Positions 1 through 8,070 of a stretch of 64,000 nucleotides of DNA are shown piece by piece. The stretch is from Sphingomonas sp. DG1-23 (GTDB lineage: Bacteria > Pseudomonadota > Alphaproteobacteria > Sphingomonadales > Sphingomonadaceae). The stretch lies in assembly GCF_030730875.1 (NCBI RefSeq), contig NZ_JAVAMA010000001.1, positions 62,001-126,000 of the forward strand, read 5' to 3'. Position numbers and translations under genes: made by a program. The notes beneath the pieces were generated by a model. The model saw only the letters and a list, made by a program, of their open reading frames with translations, made no database searches and was not told the origin of the DNA. Numbering within the stretch: the stretch's first letter is position 1; each line of letters opens with the position of its first letter.

Positions 1-1197
1 CCGGTAATCGTGCTTGCGCATGTCGACCAGCTTCTCGGTGTCGAACGTCCCCGGTGCGATCAAGGTCTCCGCCCCCGGCGCGTGGATGCCGGCGACGTCG
101 GGAATGTCCCTGGGCGTGAACAGATAGAGATACTTGCCGTCGGGGGCGTGCGCGACCATCTCGCTGTCGCCGCCGTCGCCGGAGAATAATTTGCCGTCGG
201 GCGACTGGTTGAAATGCACCGACCAATGGTTGCGCTCGACATTGTACCAGCGGCGCTTGCCGCTGGTCAGGTCGTAGCCGGCGAGCCAGAACACCTGCCC
301 GCGCGGAGTCTGGAGATCGTACCAGATCGTCTTGCCGTCGGGCGCGAAGAATTCGTGCCCGGCAATCTCCATGTTCATCGTGCGGGTGTGGACGAGGCGC
401 TTGCCGGTGCCGTCGGCGCGGATCGTCCAGATCCGGTCGACCTTGTGCCACGGGCCTTCGTGGCAATACAGAATCTGCTGCGGGTCGGTCGGCGAGAACT
501 GGATATGGTTGAGCCAGTCGGTCGAGGCGGTGACCACCTTGCGCACGCCGGTCTTCACGTCGATCGTGAAGATCTCCATCGGGATCCTCGCCTCGAGCCG
601 CTCGTTGAGCCGGACCTCCTTGGCCTCGGCATAGGTCATCGGCCGGCCATCGGGCCAGTTGGCGGCGTATTGCGCCTGATCGAAGCGCTTGTTGTCGCCG
701 GGCTTCGCGCCGGGCTGGAGCGGCCGGTCGGTCTCGGCCCATTGACCGAGCAGCAGGGTCTCGTCGGCGTTGATCGAGCCGATAAAGCCTTGCGCGATCT
801 CGGCGATCTTCCGCACCTTGCCGCTGTCCACGTCGACCGCGAAGATCGTCGAGGGCCCGCCATCGGGTCCGCGCCGCTGGTAATATGCCGTCCGCGTCTT
901 GCGCCCGGTGAACAGCAGGATCGCGCCCTGCGCCTTAACCAGCGGCGTCATTTCCCAGGTCTTCAGATCGACCACCGAAATGCCCCCGGGGACCGACACC
1001 ACCATCTTGTCGCCCTGCGGGGTGTAACTGTTCTGATGGAAATAGAGGCTCGCCGTCCCCGCCTCGCGGCTGATCCGGATCACCTTGTGCCCGGTGAGCT
1101 TGTCGACCCATTCCGCCGCCGGATCGGCGTGCGCCGCGCCCGCCAGCAGCAAGGCCGCCGCCGCGAGGCTCTGGCAAATCAGGCGTCCCCGCCGCAT
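1..1197 (-). CDS. Oligogalacturonate lyase, 3' part outside window
   Basis: Secreted pectin-degrading enzyme predicted to cleave short oligogalacturonides by beta-elimination, giving unsaturated uronates. I translated the minus strand from ATG at 1197; it stays open to base 1, about 399 residues, so the C-terminus is cut off by the window edge. The first 24 or so residues form a signal peptide ending in AGAAHA. Family features are the early ISREAGTASLYFHQN stretch, repeated propeller blades (FTIDVKTG, IWTIRADGTG) and YCHEGPWHKVDRIW, which match the oligogalacturonide lyase seven-bladed propeller family (Pectate_lyase22). It is divergent from a sugar symporter, which fits uptake of the products. 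A different propeller function is possible but the CHEGPWHKVDR motif argues for the lyase. Confidence 0.82.
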   Translation of the reverse strand, partial: MRRGRLICQSLAAAALLLAGAAHADPAAEWVDKLTGHKVIRISREAGTASLYFHQNSYTPQGDKMVVSVPGGISVVDLKTWEMTPLVKAQGAILLFTGRKTRTAYYQRRGPDGGPSTIFAVDVDSGKVRKIAEIAQGFIGSINADETLLLGQWAETDRPLQPGAKPGDNKRFDQAQYAANWPDGRPMTYAEAKEVRLNERLEARIPMEIFTIDVKTGVRKVVTASTDWLNHIQFSPTDPQQILYCHEGPWHKVDRIWTIRADGTGKRLVHTRTMNMEIAGHEFFAPDGKTIWYDLQTPRGQVFWLAGYDLTSGKRRWYNVERNHWSVHFNQSPDGKLFSGDGGDSEMVAHAPDGKYLYLFTPRDIPDVAGIHAPGAETLIAPGTFDTEKLVDMRKHDYR

Positions 1198-1298
1198 CCT
1201 CTGTCTCCCGCCGACTTGATGTTGTTCCACATATCATGATAGCCGTTCAAAATATGGAGTAAAGAACAGGCTTGGCCTGTCGCCCGAGAGGAACCTTG
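1198..1298. promoter_or_regulatory. Divergent promoter region of pectin genes
   Basis: This 101-bp gap separates the divergent lyase and symporter starts and should hold both promoters. It is more AT-rich than its surroundings and contains a 10-bp perfect palindrome, TATCATGATA, at 1232-1241. The palindrome may be an operator for a GntR- or IclR-type regulator, but I cannot assign it to a known family. No regulator gene lies next to it in the window. Confidence 0.4.
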
Positions 1299-2831
1299 AT
1301 GGCCACCAGCGCACCCGCGCCCAGCCCTTCCGCCCAGCGCCCCGTCCGCCTGATCAACTATCTCGCCTACGGCTCGAACGACGTGCTCGGCGCGGGCTCG
1401 ATGGCGGTGATCTCGGGCTGGGTCCTGTTCTTCTACACCAGTTTCTGCGGGCTCGATGCGTGGCAGGCAGGGCTGATCTTCCTCGTCGCGCGGGTGCTCG
1501 ACGCGATCGCCTCGCCGATCATCGGCCACATCTCCGACAATATGGGCGAGACCCCGCTCGGCCGCCGGTTCGGGCGGCGGCGCTTCTTCATCCTCGCAGC
1601 GATCCCCCTGCTCCCCAGCTTCGCGATCATGTGGATCGCCGGCCAGGGCTTCTGGTATTATCTGGTCACCTACGTCCTGTTCGAGCTGGTCTACGCGATG
1701 GAGATCATCCCGTACGAGACCCTCGCCGCCGAGATGGGCAAGGACTTCAAGACCAAGGCCAAGTTCGCCACCACCCGCATCCTGTTCGCCCAGGCGAGCG
1801 CGATCCTCGCCGGCTTCCTGCCCGGCTGGCTGATCGAGGCGCTGGGCAAGGACAGCGCCGACACCTTCCTCTATATGGGCATATTGTTCACCGCCTTGTT
1901 CATGCTCGCGGCCGGCCTGCTCTTCCTGTTCAGCTGGGAGCGCCCCGCCTCCGAAGTCGCGGCACTGCGCCCGACCGGCGACCAGCAGCCGAGCGTCGGA
2001 TCGGCGGTGAAGGCGCTGTACCGCAACCTGTTCTCGACCTTCCGGATCCGCGCCTTTCGGCTGCATCTCGGCATGTATCTGGGCGGCTATATCAGCCAGG
2101 ACGTATTCAACGCCGCCTTCACCTTCTTCGTGGTGTTCGCGCTCGCCGGATCGATCAGCATCGCCTCGTCGCTGCTCGGCACGATGTACATCGTCCAGTT
2201 CGTTGCGGTGGCGATCGCCAGCTATGTCGCGCTGCGCAAATCGCCGTCGCGCGCCTATCAGCTCGCCGCGATCAGCTTCGCGATCGGCGTGGTCGCCTTG
2301 CTGGTGCTGTGGAACGCCGGCGTGCGTTCGACCGACGCCCTGATCTGGGTGCCCATCGTCCTCGCCGGACTCGGCCGCGGCGCGCTCAACTACATCCCGT
2401 GGGCGACCTATAATTACATGGCCGATGTCGACGAGATCGTCACCGGCCGCCGCCGCGAGGGCGCGTTCGCCGGGGTGATGACCTTCGTCCGGAAAATGAC
2501 TCAATCGGCAGCGGTGTTCGGCGTCACCAGCATCATGAGCTGGGGCGGCTTCGTCTCCAAGGCCAAGACGCAGAGCCCGGAGGCGATCCACACGCTGGCG
2601 ATGGTGCTCGGGATCGGCACGATCGCCGTGCTGGCATGCGGGATCCTCGTTTCGCTGCGCTTCAAGCTCAATTCGGCGACGCACGACGTGCTGATGGCCG
2701 AGATCGACCGCTTGAAAGCGGGCGACACCAATCCGCCGACGCCGGAGACCCGCGCGATCGTCGAGGACCTCACCGGCTGGAAATACGAGCAGCTCTGGGG
2801 CAACAACCCGGTCGCCGGAGTCCGGCGCTGA
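1299..2831 (+). CDS. MFS/GPH-family sugar:cation symporter
   Basis: Inner-membrane transporter of the glycoside-pentoside-hexuronide (GPH, MFS_2) family, 510 residues with about 12 hydrophobic segments. The family signature near residues 60-85 (ARVLDAIASPIIGHISD) and the loop LGRRFGRRRFFIL fit GPH carriers. An in-frame TTG at 1272 would extend the protein, but ATG at 1299 has GAGAGG six bases upstream and is preferred. Its stop overlaps the next start by one base (TGATG), so the glycosidase-like gene is co-transcribed. Being divergent from an oligogalacturonate lyase, it probably imports uronate-containing or hemicellulose oligosaccharides; the exact substrate cannot be read from sequence. 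Confidence 0.85.
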   Translation: MATSAPAPSPSAQRPVRLINYLAYGSNDVLGAGSMAVISGWVLFFYTSFCGLDAWQAGLIFLVARVLDAIASPIIGHISDNMGETPLGRRFGRRRFFILAAIPLLPSFAIMWIAGQGFWYYLVTYVLFELVYAMEIIPYETLAAEMGKDFKTKAKFATTRILFAQASAILAGFLPGWLIEALGKDSADTFLYMGILFTALFMLAAGLLFLFSWERPASEVAALRPTGDQQPSVGSAVKALYRNLFSTFRIRAFRLHLGMYLGGYISQDVFNAAFTFFVVFALAGSISIASSLLGTMYIVQFVAVAIASYVALRKSPSRAYQLAAISFAIGVVALLVLWNAGVRSTDALIWVPIVLAGLGRGALNYIPWATYNYMADVDEIVTGRRREGAFAGVMTFVRKMTQSAAVFGVTSIMSWGGFVSKAKTQSPEAIHTLAMVLGIGTIAVLACGILVSLRFKLNSATHDVLMAEIDRLKAGDTNPPTPETRAIVEDLTGWKYEQLWGNNPVAGVRR

Positions 2832-3814
2832 TGCTGCTCGCGGCGCTGGCACTGTTGGGCCAGACCGCGCCGGTGCCTCTGTTCCGCGATCCGGTGCATG
2901 ACGGCGCCGCCGACGCCTCGACCGTCCACGATCCCAGGACCGGTGAATGGGTGATGTTCTACACCAATCGCCGCGCCGACCTGAAACTCGCCGATCCGAA
3001 GGACGTCAGCTGGGTCCACGGCACCGCGATCGGGGTCGCGCGATCGAAGGACGGCGCGAAATGGCGCTATTCGGGCACCGCGGCGATCCCCGAAAGCTGT
3101 ACCGGCGCGACCCTGTGGGCGCCCGAGGTCCAGCGTTTCGGCGGCAAATGGCACATGTGGCTGACGGTGGTGCCGGGCGTGTTCAAGGATTGGAACGCGC
3201 CGCGCTTCCTCGTCCATCTGACCAGCCCCGACCTGAAGCGCTGGGAGTGCGGCAAGCGAGTCGAATTGGGCTCGGACCGAATCATCGACGCGAGCGTGCT
3301 GGCGCCGCCGCAGGGCGGCTACCGGATGTGGTTCAACGACGAGCGGATGGGCAAGGCGATTCGCTGGGCCGACAGCACCGACCTCGAGCATTGGACCGTG
3401 CGCGGCACCGCGGTGGCCACGCCCGGTGAAGGCCCCAAGGCGTTTCGCTGGCGCGGGCGCTGGTGGCTGATCAGCGATGCGTGGAAAGGCCTGCTGGTCC
3501 AGCATTCGTCCGACGGCGCGCACTGGACCGCGCAGCCCGGGCATCTCGGCGGCGAACCGGGCACACGGCCGACCGACCGCGCCAAGGTCCAGCATCCCGA
3601 CGTTATCGTATCGGGCGACCGGACGTATCTGATCTATTTCGTCCACCAGTCGGGCGAGCCCGAGGCGAAGACGGATCCCGATTGGGGCCGCCGCACCGTG
3701 CTGCAGGTGGCGGAGTTGCTGGAGAAGGATGGGGTGATCACGATCGATCGCAGCACGCCGGTGCAAATCCGGCTCAAACCGCCGCGCGCCGTGCGCGAGA
3801 AGGTTGACCGATAG
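2831..3814 (+). CDS. GH43-like five-bladed propeller glycosidase
   Basis: Predicted glycoside hydrolase of the GH43/GH32/GH62 propeller superfamily, 327 residues. A short N-terminal hydrophobic run (MLLAALALLGQ) suggests export, though the signal is brief. Propeller-like features are FRDPVHDGAADASTV near the N-terminus (an early Asp in the place of the general base), LWAPEVQRFGGKWHMW in the next blade and a later Asp/Glu-rich SDRIIDASVL segment. I cannot securely name the catalytic acid, so the family is approximate. The start ATG overlaps the symporter stop by one base. Co-transcription with a sugar importer supports a role in trimming arabinose, xylose or galacturonate side chains. Confidence 0.65.
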   Translation: MLLAALALLGQTAPVPLFRDPVHDGAADASTVHDPRTGEWVMFYTNRRADLKLADPKDVSWVHGTAIGVARSKDGAKWRYSGTAAIPESCTGATLWAPEVQRFGGKWHMWLTVVPGVFKDWNAPRFLVHLTSPDLKRWECGKRVELGSDRIIDASVLAPPQGGYRMWFNDERMGKAIRWADSTDLEHWTVRGTAVATPGEGPKAFRWRGRWWLISDAWKGLLVQHSSDGAHWTAQPGHLGGEPGTRPTDRAKVQHPDVIVSGDRTYLIYFVHQSGEPEAKTDPDWGRRTVLQVAELLEKDGVITIDRSTPVQIRLKPPRAVREKVDR

Positions 3815-3845
3815 CCGCAGACTGTGGCAGTCGCCCCGGCGGCGC

Positions 3846-3919
3846 GCGGGTATAGCACAATGGTAGTGCAGCAGCCTTCCAAGCTGAATACACGGGTTCG
3901 ATTCCCGTTACCCGCTCCA
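3846..3919 (+). tRNA. tRNA-Gly (anticodon TCC)
   Basis: A full cloverleaf folds here. The acceptor arms are GCGGGTA (3846-3852) and TACCCGC (3909-3915). The D arm is GCAC/GTGC around AATGGTA, the anticodon loop is CTTCCAA with anticodon TCC, and the T arm carries GGTTCGATTCC. The discriminator T and an encoded CCA follow. The body matches bacterial tRNA-Gly(TCC). No integrase or direct repeat abuts its 3' end, so there is no sign of use as an attachment site. Confidence 0.97.
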
Positions 3920-4039
3920 CGCCCTCCCGTGGTGAGGGCGCGGCCGCTACGAGGCGATCGCGCGAACCCGTGAGTCTTTGTGGCGCTCCGCCCTGCCGGG
4001 CTGCGCGCATGGTTCGATTCCCGGCGTTTCGCGAAAAGC

Positions 4040-5185
4040 ATGACCACCGACACCACCCCGCTCGCACTCTATGTGCATTGGCCGTTCTGCGTGTCGAAAT
4101 GCCCCTATTGCGACTTCAACAGCCATGTCCGCGAGCGCGTCGATCAGGATGCGTGGCGCAGCGCCATGCTCGCCGATCTGGCGCACGAGGCAGCCCAGCT
4201 TCCCGGCCGCACGCTCGGCTCGATCTTCTTCGGCGGCGGCACTCCGTCGCTGATGCCGCCCGAGACCGTCGCCGCGGTGATCGACGCGGCTGCGCGGCAT
4301 TGGGGATTCGAACCCGGCATCGAGATCACGCTCGAGGCCAATCCCTCCTCGGTCGAAGCGGCGCGCTTCGCCGATCTCGCCGCGGCGGGCGTGAATCGCG
4401 CCTCGCTGGGACTACAGGCACTCGACGACGATTCGCTGCGTTTCCTCGGCCGCGCGCATGGCGTCGCCGAGGGGCTCGCCGCGCTCGACACCGCGCAATC
4501 GGTGTTCAGCCGGGTGAGCTTCGACCTGATCTATGCCCGACCCGGTCAGGATCTCGCCGCGTGGGAGGCCGAGCTTCGCCGCGCGATCGGCTTCGGCACC
4601 GAGCATCTCTCGCTCTATCAGCTGACCATCGAGCCGGGCACGCGCTTCGCAACCTTGTTCGAGAAGGGCGAATTGGCCGCGTTCGATCCCGACGCCGCGG
4701 CCGATCTGTTCGAGGCGACGCGGGCGATCACCGCTTCCGCCGGCCTGCCCGCCTACGAAATCTCCAACCACGCAAGATCCGGCGCCGAGAGCCGGCACAA
4801 CCTGATCTATTGGCGCTATGGCGACTATGCCGGCGTGGGCCCCGGCGCGCACGGCCGGCGCGGCGGCTTCGCGACGATGCGGCACAAGAAGCCCGAGAAC
4901 TGGATGAACGCCGTGGCACGCAACGGCCATGGCACCCAGATCGAGGATGCGCTGAGCGATCACGAACGCGCGGTCGAGGCGCTGGTGATGGGGTTGCGGC
5001 TGGGCGAGGGCGTCGCGCTTGCCCGGGTGGATGCGCTTGCCGGGGGCACGGCGCCGCTCGACCGGCGCGCGCTGGCGCGGCTGCGCGATCAGGGATTGAT
5101 CGGGGCCGATGACGGGCGACTGCAAGTCACCGATGCGGGCATGCCGGTGCTCGAGGCGATCCTGCGCGCGCTGGTGATCGCTTGA
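4040..5185 (+). CDS. hemW: Radical SAM heme chaperone HemW
   Basis: HemW/HemN-like radical SAM protein of 381 residues. The cluster-binding motif is C17-x3-C21-x2-C24 within YVHWPFCVSKCPYCDF, the HemW type. The downstream FFGGGTPSL and ITLEANP motifs belong to the SAM-binding barrel. HemW binds heme and helps deliver it to respiratory enzymes; many such genes are mis-annotated as oxygen-independent coproporphyrinogen oxidase. The frame is open further upstream to a start at 3980, but homologues begin close to MTTDTTPLALYVHW, so ATG 4040 is chosen. It stands alone between a tRNA and a palindromic repeat. Confidence 0.9.
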   Translation: MTTDTTPLALYVHWPFCVSKCPYCDFNSHVRERVDQDAWRSAMLADLAHEAAQLPGRTLGSIFFGGGTPSLMPPETVAAVIDAAARHWGFEPGIEITLEANPSSVEAARFADLAAAGVNRASLGLQALDDDSLRFLGRAHGVAEGLAALDTAQSVFSRVSFDLIYARPGQDLAAWEAELRRAIGFGTEHLSLYQLTIEPGTRFATLFEKGELAAFDPDAAADLFEATRAITASAGLPAYEISNHARSGAESRHNLIYWRYGDYAGVGPGAHGRRGGFATMRHKKPENWMNAVARNGHGTQIEDALSDHERAVEALVMGLRLGEGVALARVDALAGGTAPLDRRALARLRDQGLIGADDGRLQVTDAGMPVLEAILRALVIA

Positions 5186-5188
5186 CCC

Positions 5189-5262
5189 GTGCTCCTGCGA
5201 AAGCAGGAACCAAGGATGACGGTGTACTTCGCTACCTTGGGCTCCTGCTTTCGCAGGAGCAC
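5189..5262. repeat. Palindromic intergenic repeat, family A copy 1
   Basis: Two 27-28-base arms face each other: one begins GTGCTCCTGCGAAAGCAGGA at 5189, the other (5235-5262) ends TTTCGCAGGAGCAC. Each arm is itself a short hairpin and the pair can form one long stem around a 19-base core. A second copy lies at 28761-28838 in the atp operon. It begins three bases after the hemW stop and lies before the convergent lipoprotein gene, so it could serve as a two-way terminator. Confidence 0.85.
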
Positions 5263-5287
5263 AAGGTTATTCTCCAGCGCGAAGGGC

Positions 5288-6499
5288 TCAATTCCCGTTG
5301 AAGTTCGGCGGTGCGGGCGACACCGTCGCGGTCGTCCCGCCGCGGATCTCCTGCACTTCGAGCGCACGCTCGGCGACGCCGTCGCGGCCGAAGCGGAACG
5401 CGCCGTCGAGGCCGGCAAAGCCTTCGCGCTCGGTCAGCCGCGCCGCGGGGAATTCGTCGCCCGGGCGCCATTCGCGGGCGATCCGCACGGTCAAAAGCAC
5501 CGCGTCATAGCCCAAAGTCGACAGCCGATAGGGCGCGGTCCCGAAGCGGGCGCGATATTTGCTCGCATATTGGCGGTAATAATTGTCGGGCACGCTGGCG
5601 AACCACGCCCCGCTCAGCGCGGCCCTGCTGCCGATCGCCGAATCGGTGTTCCACAATTCGGGGCCGAGCAGCCGTGCGGTCTTGCCGCTCGGCTGACGGC
5701 GGATCAGCGGTGCGGCGCTGACCGCGCCATCGGCGCTCCCGGCGACGAGGATCGCTTGGAACGGCGAGCGGCCGATCCTGGCCACCGCGGTCGCCATCGA
5801 TCCGGGCCGGCCGTCATAGGTTTCGAGCGTGTTGACCTTGCCGCCGGCCTCCTCGACCGAGCGCAGGAACGCCGTCGACGCGCGCTCGCCGTAGAGCCCG
5901 CTGGGGATCAGCCCGGCGAATTCGGTGATTCCCGAACGCTTGGCATAATTGACCACGCGCTCGATCGACTGGGCCGGCACATAGCCGAGGATGAACGTGC
6001 CGTTGCCCGCCACGCCGGCGTCGTTCGAGAAGCTGAGCACCGGCACGCGCGCGCGCCGCGCGATCGGCGCGACCTCGCGGGCTTCCTCGGCGAGCAAGGG
6101 CCCGAGAATCAGCCGATTGCCGTCGCTGATCGCCTGCGCCGCCGCGGCCGCCGCGCCGCCGGCTGCGGCAGTGTCGTAGGTGGTGATCCGCAGCGCGTCG
6201 CTTTTGGTGTCGAGCACCGCGAGCTGGGTCGCGTTCTGGAGCGAGCGTCCGACGCCCGCGTTCGGCCCGCTCAGCGGCACCAGCAAGGCGATGCGGTGGC
6301 GCTGAACGTCCTGCGGCAACCCCGGCTGGATCGGGCGCGGCGCGACCGGAGTCGGCCGGGTGGTCGGCGCGGGGCGCTCGGCCTCGGGAACGATCCGCGG
6401 ACCGCTGGCGCAGGCCGCGAGGAACAGAGACACGCCGATCGCGGCGGCGCGCAGCATGTTCTTCAGTCCCGGTTGCGCTGTTGCTCTGGCGTCTGCCAT
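5288..6499 (-). CDS. LpoA-like penicillin-binding protein activator lipoprotein
   Basis: Outer-membrane lipoprotein with a periplasmic-binding-protein (type I) fold, 403 residues from ATG 6499. The lipobox LAAC follows the hydrophobic run IGVSLFLAAC. A proline-rich linker precedes a domain beginning RIALLVPLSGPNAGVG, typical of LpoA/YraM C-terminal domains and branched-chain amino-acid binding proteins. LpoA activates peptidoglycan synthase PBP1A in enterobacteria; the same role is inferred here. ATG 6499 has GGGGAG upstream; ATG 6457 would give a more compact signal peptide. It is divergent from rsmI with yraN just beyond, the conserved yraL-yraM-yraN neighbourhood, although yraM is inverted here. 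Confidence 0.78.
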   Translation of the reverse strand: MADARATAQPGLKNMLRAAAIGVSLFLAACASGPRIVPEAERPAPTTRPTPVAPRPIQPGLPQDVQRHRIALLVPLSGPNAGVGRSLQNATQLAVLDTKSDALRITTYDTAAAGGAAAAAAQAISDGNRLILGPLLAEEAREVAPIARRARVPVLSFSNDAGVAGNGTFILGYVPAQSIERVVNYAKRSGITEFAGLIPSGLYGERASTAFLRSVEEAGGKVNTLETYDGRPGSMATAVARIGRSPFQAILVAGSADGAVSAAPLIRRQPSGKTARLLGPELWNTDSAIGSRAALSGAWFASVPDNYYRQYASKYRARFGTAPYRLSTLGYDAVLLTVRIAREWRPGDEFPAARLTEREGFAGLDGAFRFGRDGVAERALEVQEIRGGTTATVSPAPPNFNGN

Positions 6500-6510
6500 G
6501 ACTCTCCCCG

Positions 6511-7347
6511 ATGGATGATCTGATACTCTCGCCCGGCCTCTACATCGTCGCGACGCCGATCGGCAATCTCGGCGATCTCGGTCCGCGCGCCGCGCAGATA
6601 CTTACGCATGCCGATGTGGTGGCGGTTGAGGACTCGCGTGTGACAGCGGGTTTGTTTCGCCACCTCGGCACCAAAGGCAAGATGCTGCCCTATCATGATC
6701 ACAATGCCGACGCGGTGCGGCCGGGACTGATCGCGCGGATGGCGAGCGAGGCGGTGGCTTTGGTCTCCGACGCAGGCACGCCGTTGATCTCGGATCCCGG
6801 CTTCAAGCTGGTCCGCGACGCGCGCGCGGCCGGGCATGTCGTGACGACAATCCCCGGCCCGTGCGCGGCGATCGCCGCGCTCACCCTCGCCGGGCTGCCG
6901 ACCGATCGCTTCTTCTTCCTCGGTTTCCTTCCGGCGAAGCAGCAGGCGCGCGCCGAAGCCGTGGCCGAAGTCGCGGCGATCCGCGCGACATTGGTGCTGT
7001 ACGAATCGGGCCCGCGCCTCGCCGCCTGCCTCGCGGCGCTCGCCGAGGGCTTGGGGAATCGCGAAGCGGCGGTCGCACGCGAGATCACCAAGCGGTTCGA
7101 GGAATGCGTGACGGGAACGCTGCTCGAGCTGGCGGCGCGCTATGGGGATGCGCCCCCCAAAGGCGAGATCGTCGTGGTCGTGGCCCCGCCCGGCGAAGCG
7201 CCGCCGGCGAGCGAAGCGGATGGCGACGCGGCGCTGGCCGAAGCGCTCACCCGGTTGCCGCCCGCCAAGGCCGCGGGCGAAGTCGCCAAACGGCTCGGGC
7301 TGGACCGCAAGGCCCTGTACGCCCGTGCCCTGTCGCTCAAGACCTAG
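6511..7347 (+). CDS. rsmI: 16S rRNA (cytidine1402-2'-O)-methyltransferase RsmI
   Basis: Tetrapyrrole-methylase-fold enzyme of 278 residues that 2'-O-methylates C1402 of 16S rRNA in the ribosomal P site. Family signatures are LYIVATPIGNLGDL at the N-terminus, VVAVEDSRVTAGLF, ALVSDAGTPLISDPG and IPGPCAAIAAL. The C-terminus KAAGEVAKRLGLDRKALY is the usual RsmI tail. It starts 12 bp from the divergent LpoA-like gene with no clear ribosome binding site. Its TAG stop lies inside a CTAG that also ends the convergent small gene. Confidence 0.95.
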   Translation: MDDLILSPGLYIVATPIGNLGDLGPRAAQILTHADVVAVEDSRVTAGLFRHLGTKGKMLPYHDHNADAVRPGLIARMASEAVALVSDAGTPLISDPGFKLVRDARAAGHVVTTIPGPCAAIAALTLAGLPTDRFFFLGFLPAKQQARAEAVAEVAAIRATLVLYESGPRLAACLAALAEGLGNREAAVAREITKRFEECVTGTLLELAARYGDAPPKGEIVVVVAPPGEAPPASEADGDAALAEALTRLPPAKAAGEVAKRLGLDRKALYARALSLKT

Positions 7348-7541
7348 GCGACTTCTTGCAACCGCGCCGGATTCGCGTCGAGCATGAAGCTCTCATCGGC
7401 GCCGGTCAGTTCCGAAAGGCGCCGGACATAGCTCTCGGCAAGCAGCCGTCGGCGCGCTTTGGCATCGGCCGTGATCGCATTACGCGCGGCGACGATTTCT
7501 TGGGTGGCGCGACGCCGGTAATAGCTTTCGTTCGATTCCAT
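7344..7541 (-). CDS. Small conserved-looking protein of unknown function
   Basis: A 65-residue protein starting MESNESYYRRRATQEI, rich in Ala, Arg and Glu and probably helical (AAARNAITADAKARRRLLAESY-like pattern, no membrane segment). I do not recognise a named family. Support for its being real is the tight convergent packing with rsmI, the two stops sharing CTAG, and normal local codon use. ATG 7541 is chosen; a GTG at 7553 would add four residues. No ribosome binding site is clearly better for either. Confidence 0.55.
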   Translation of the reverse strand: MESNESYYRRRATQEIVAARNAITADAKARRRLLAESYVRRLSELTGADESFMLDANPARLQEVA

Positions 7542-7652
7542 AATCTTCGGCACCCCCCGGTGACGATTGGCGACCCGGCTTCTTCTGAGTCGGAATGGTG
7601 CAGACTAACCAAAGTTATCCACAGGCGCCAAGCCCTATAGCGGAGCTTGCAG

Positions 7653-8027
7653 ATGAAACGGCCTCGACGCGCGACAAGTGACCGGAAAGCCGCGGAAAAT
7701 CGCGGCCGCGCGGGCGAAAGGCGAGCGGCGTGGTGGCTGTGGCTGCGCGGCTGGCGAATCCTCGACCGCCGGGTGCGGACACCGGCGGGCGAAGTCGATC
7801 TGATCGTGCGCAAGGGCAATCTGGTCGCCTTCGTCGAAGTGAAGACCCGCGCCACCGGTGCCGAACTCGATTTTGCGATCGACGAGCGGCGGCTCTCGCG
7901 GGTCGCCGCCGCCGCGGAGTATCTGATGCCGCGTTACGCCGGGCCGGGCGACGATATCCGTGTCGACGTGATCCTCATTGCTCCGCGCACGCTGCCTCGC
8001 CATATCGAGAACGCCTGGATGGGGTGA
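7653..8027 (+). CDS. yraN: YraN/UPF0102 nuclease-fold protein
   Basis: Endonuclease-like-fold protein of 124 residues, UPF0102 family. The family motifs are the early NRGRAGERRAAWWL, then VRTPAGEVDLIVRKGNLVAFVEVKTR, which carries the E-V-D...E-V-K residues of a PD-(D/E)XK-type core, and a C-terminal IRVDVILI strand. Its role is still poorly defined; a Holliday-junction-like nuclease has been suggested for the fold. ATG 7653 with CGGAG upstream is preferred to the TTG at 7647. It lies between rsmI and gshB, a conserved neighbourhood in alphaproteobacteria. Confidence 0.9.
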   Translation: MKRPRRATSDRKAAENRGRAGERRAAWWLWLRGWRILDRRVRTPAGEVDLIVRKGNLVAFVEVKTRATGAELDFAIDERRLSRVAAAAEYLMPRYAGPGDDIRVDVILIAPRTLPRHIENAWMG

Positions 8028-8070
8028 CTTATTCGAATAAGTCACCTACAGCGTTTCCGAAGGAGGCCGA

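Noticed and set aside
1272..1298. Upstream TTG start for the GPH transporter
   Set aside because: The extension has no binding site, whereas ATG 1299 has GAGAGG at good spacing.
1179..2852. 557-residue minus-strand open frame across the GPH transporter
   Set aside because: Composition is rich in Arg, Asp, His and Gln without any hydrophobic core, as expected of a shadow frame; the plus-strand transporter is unambiguous.
7615..7623. Perfect DnaA box TTATCCACA upstream of yraN
   Set aside because: A single 9-mer is expected about once per two windows of this size by chance; no further boxes, AT-rich unwinding region or origin-linked genes are nearby.
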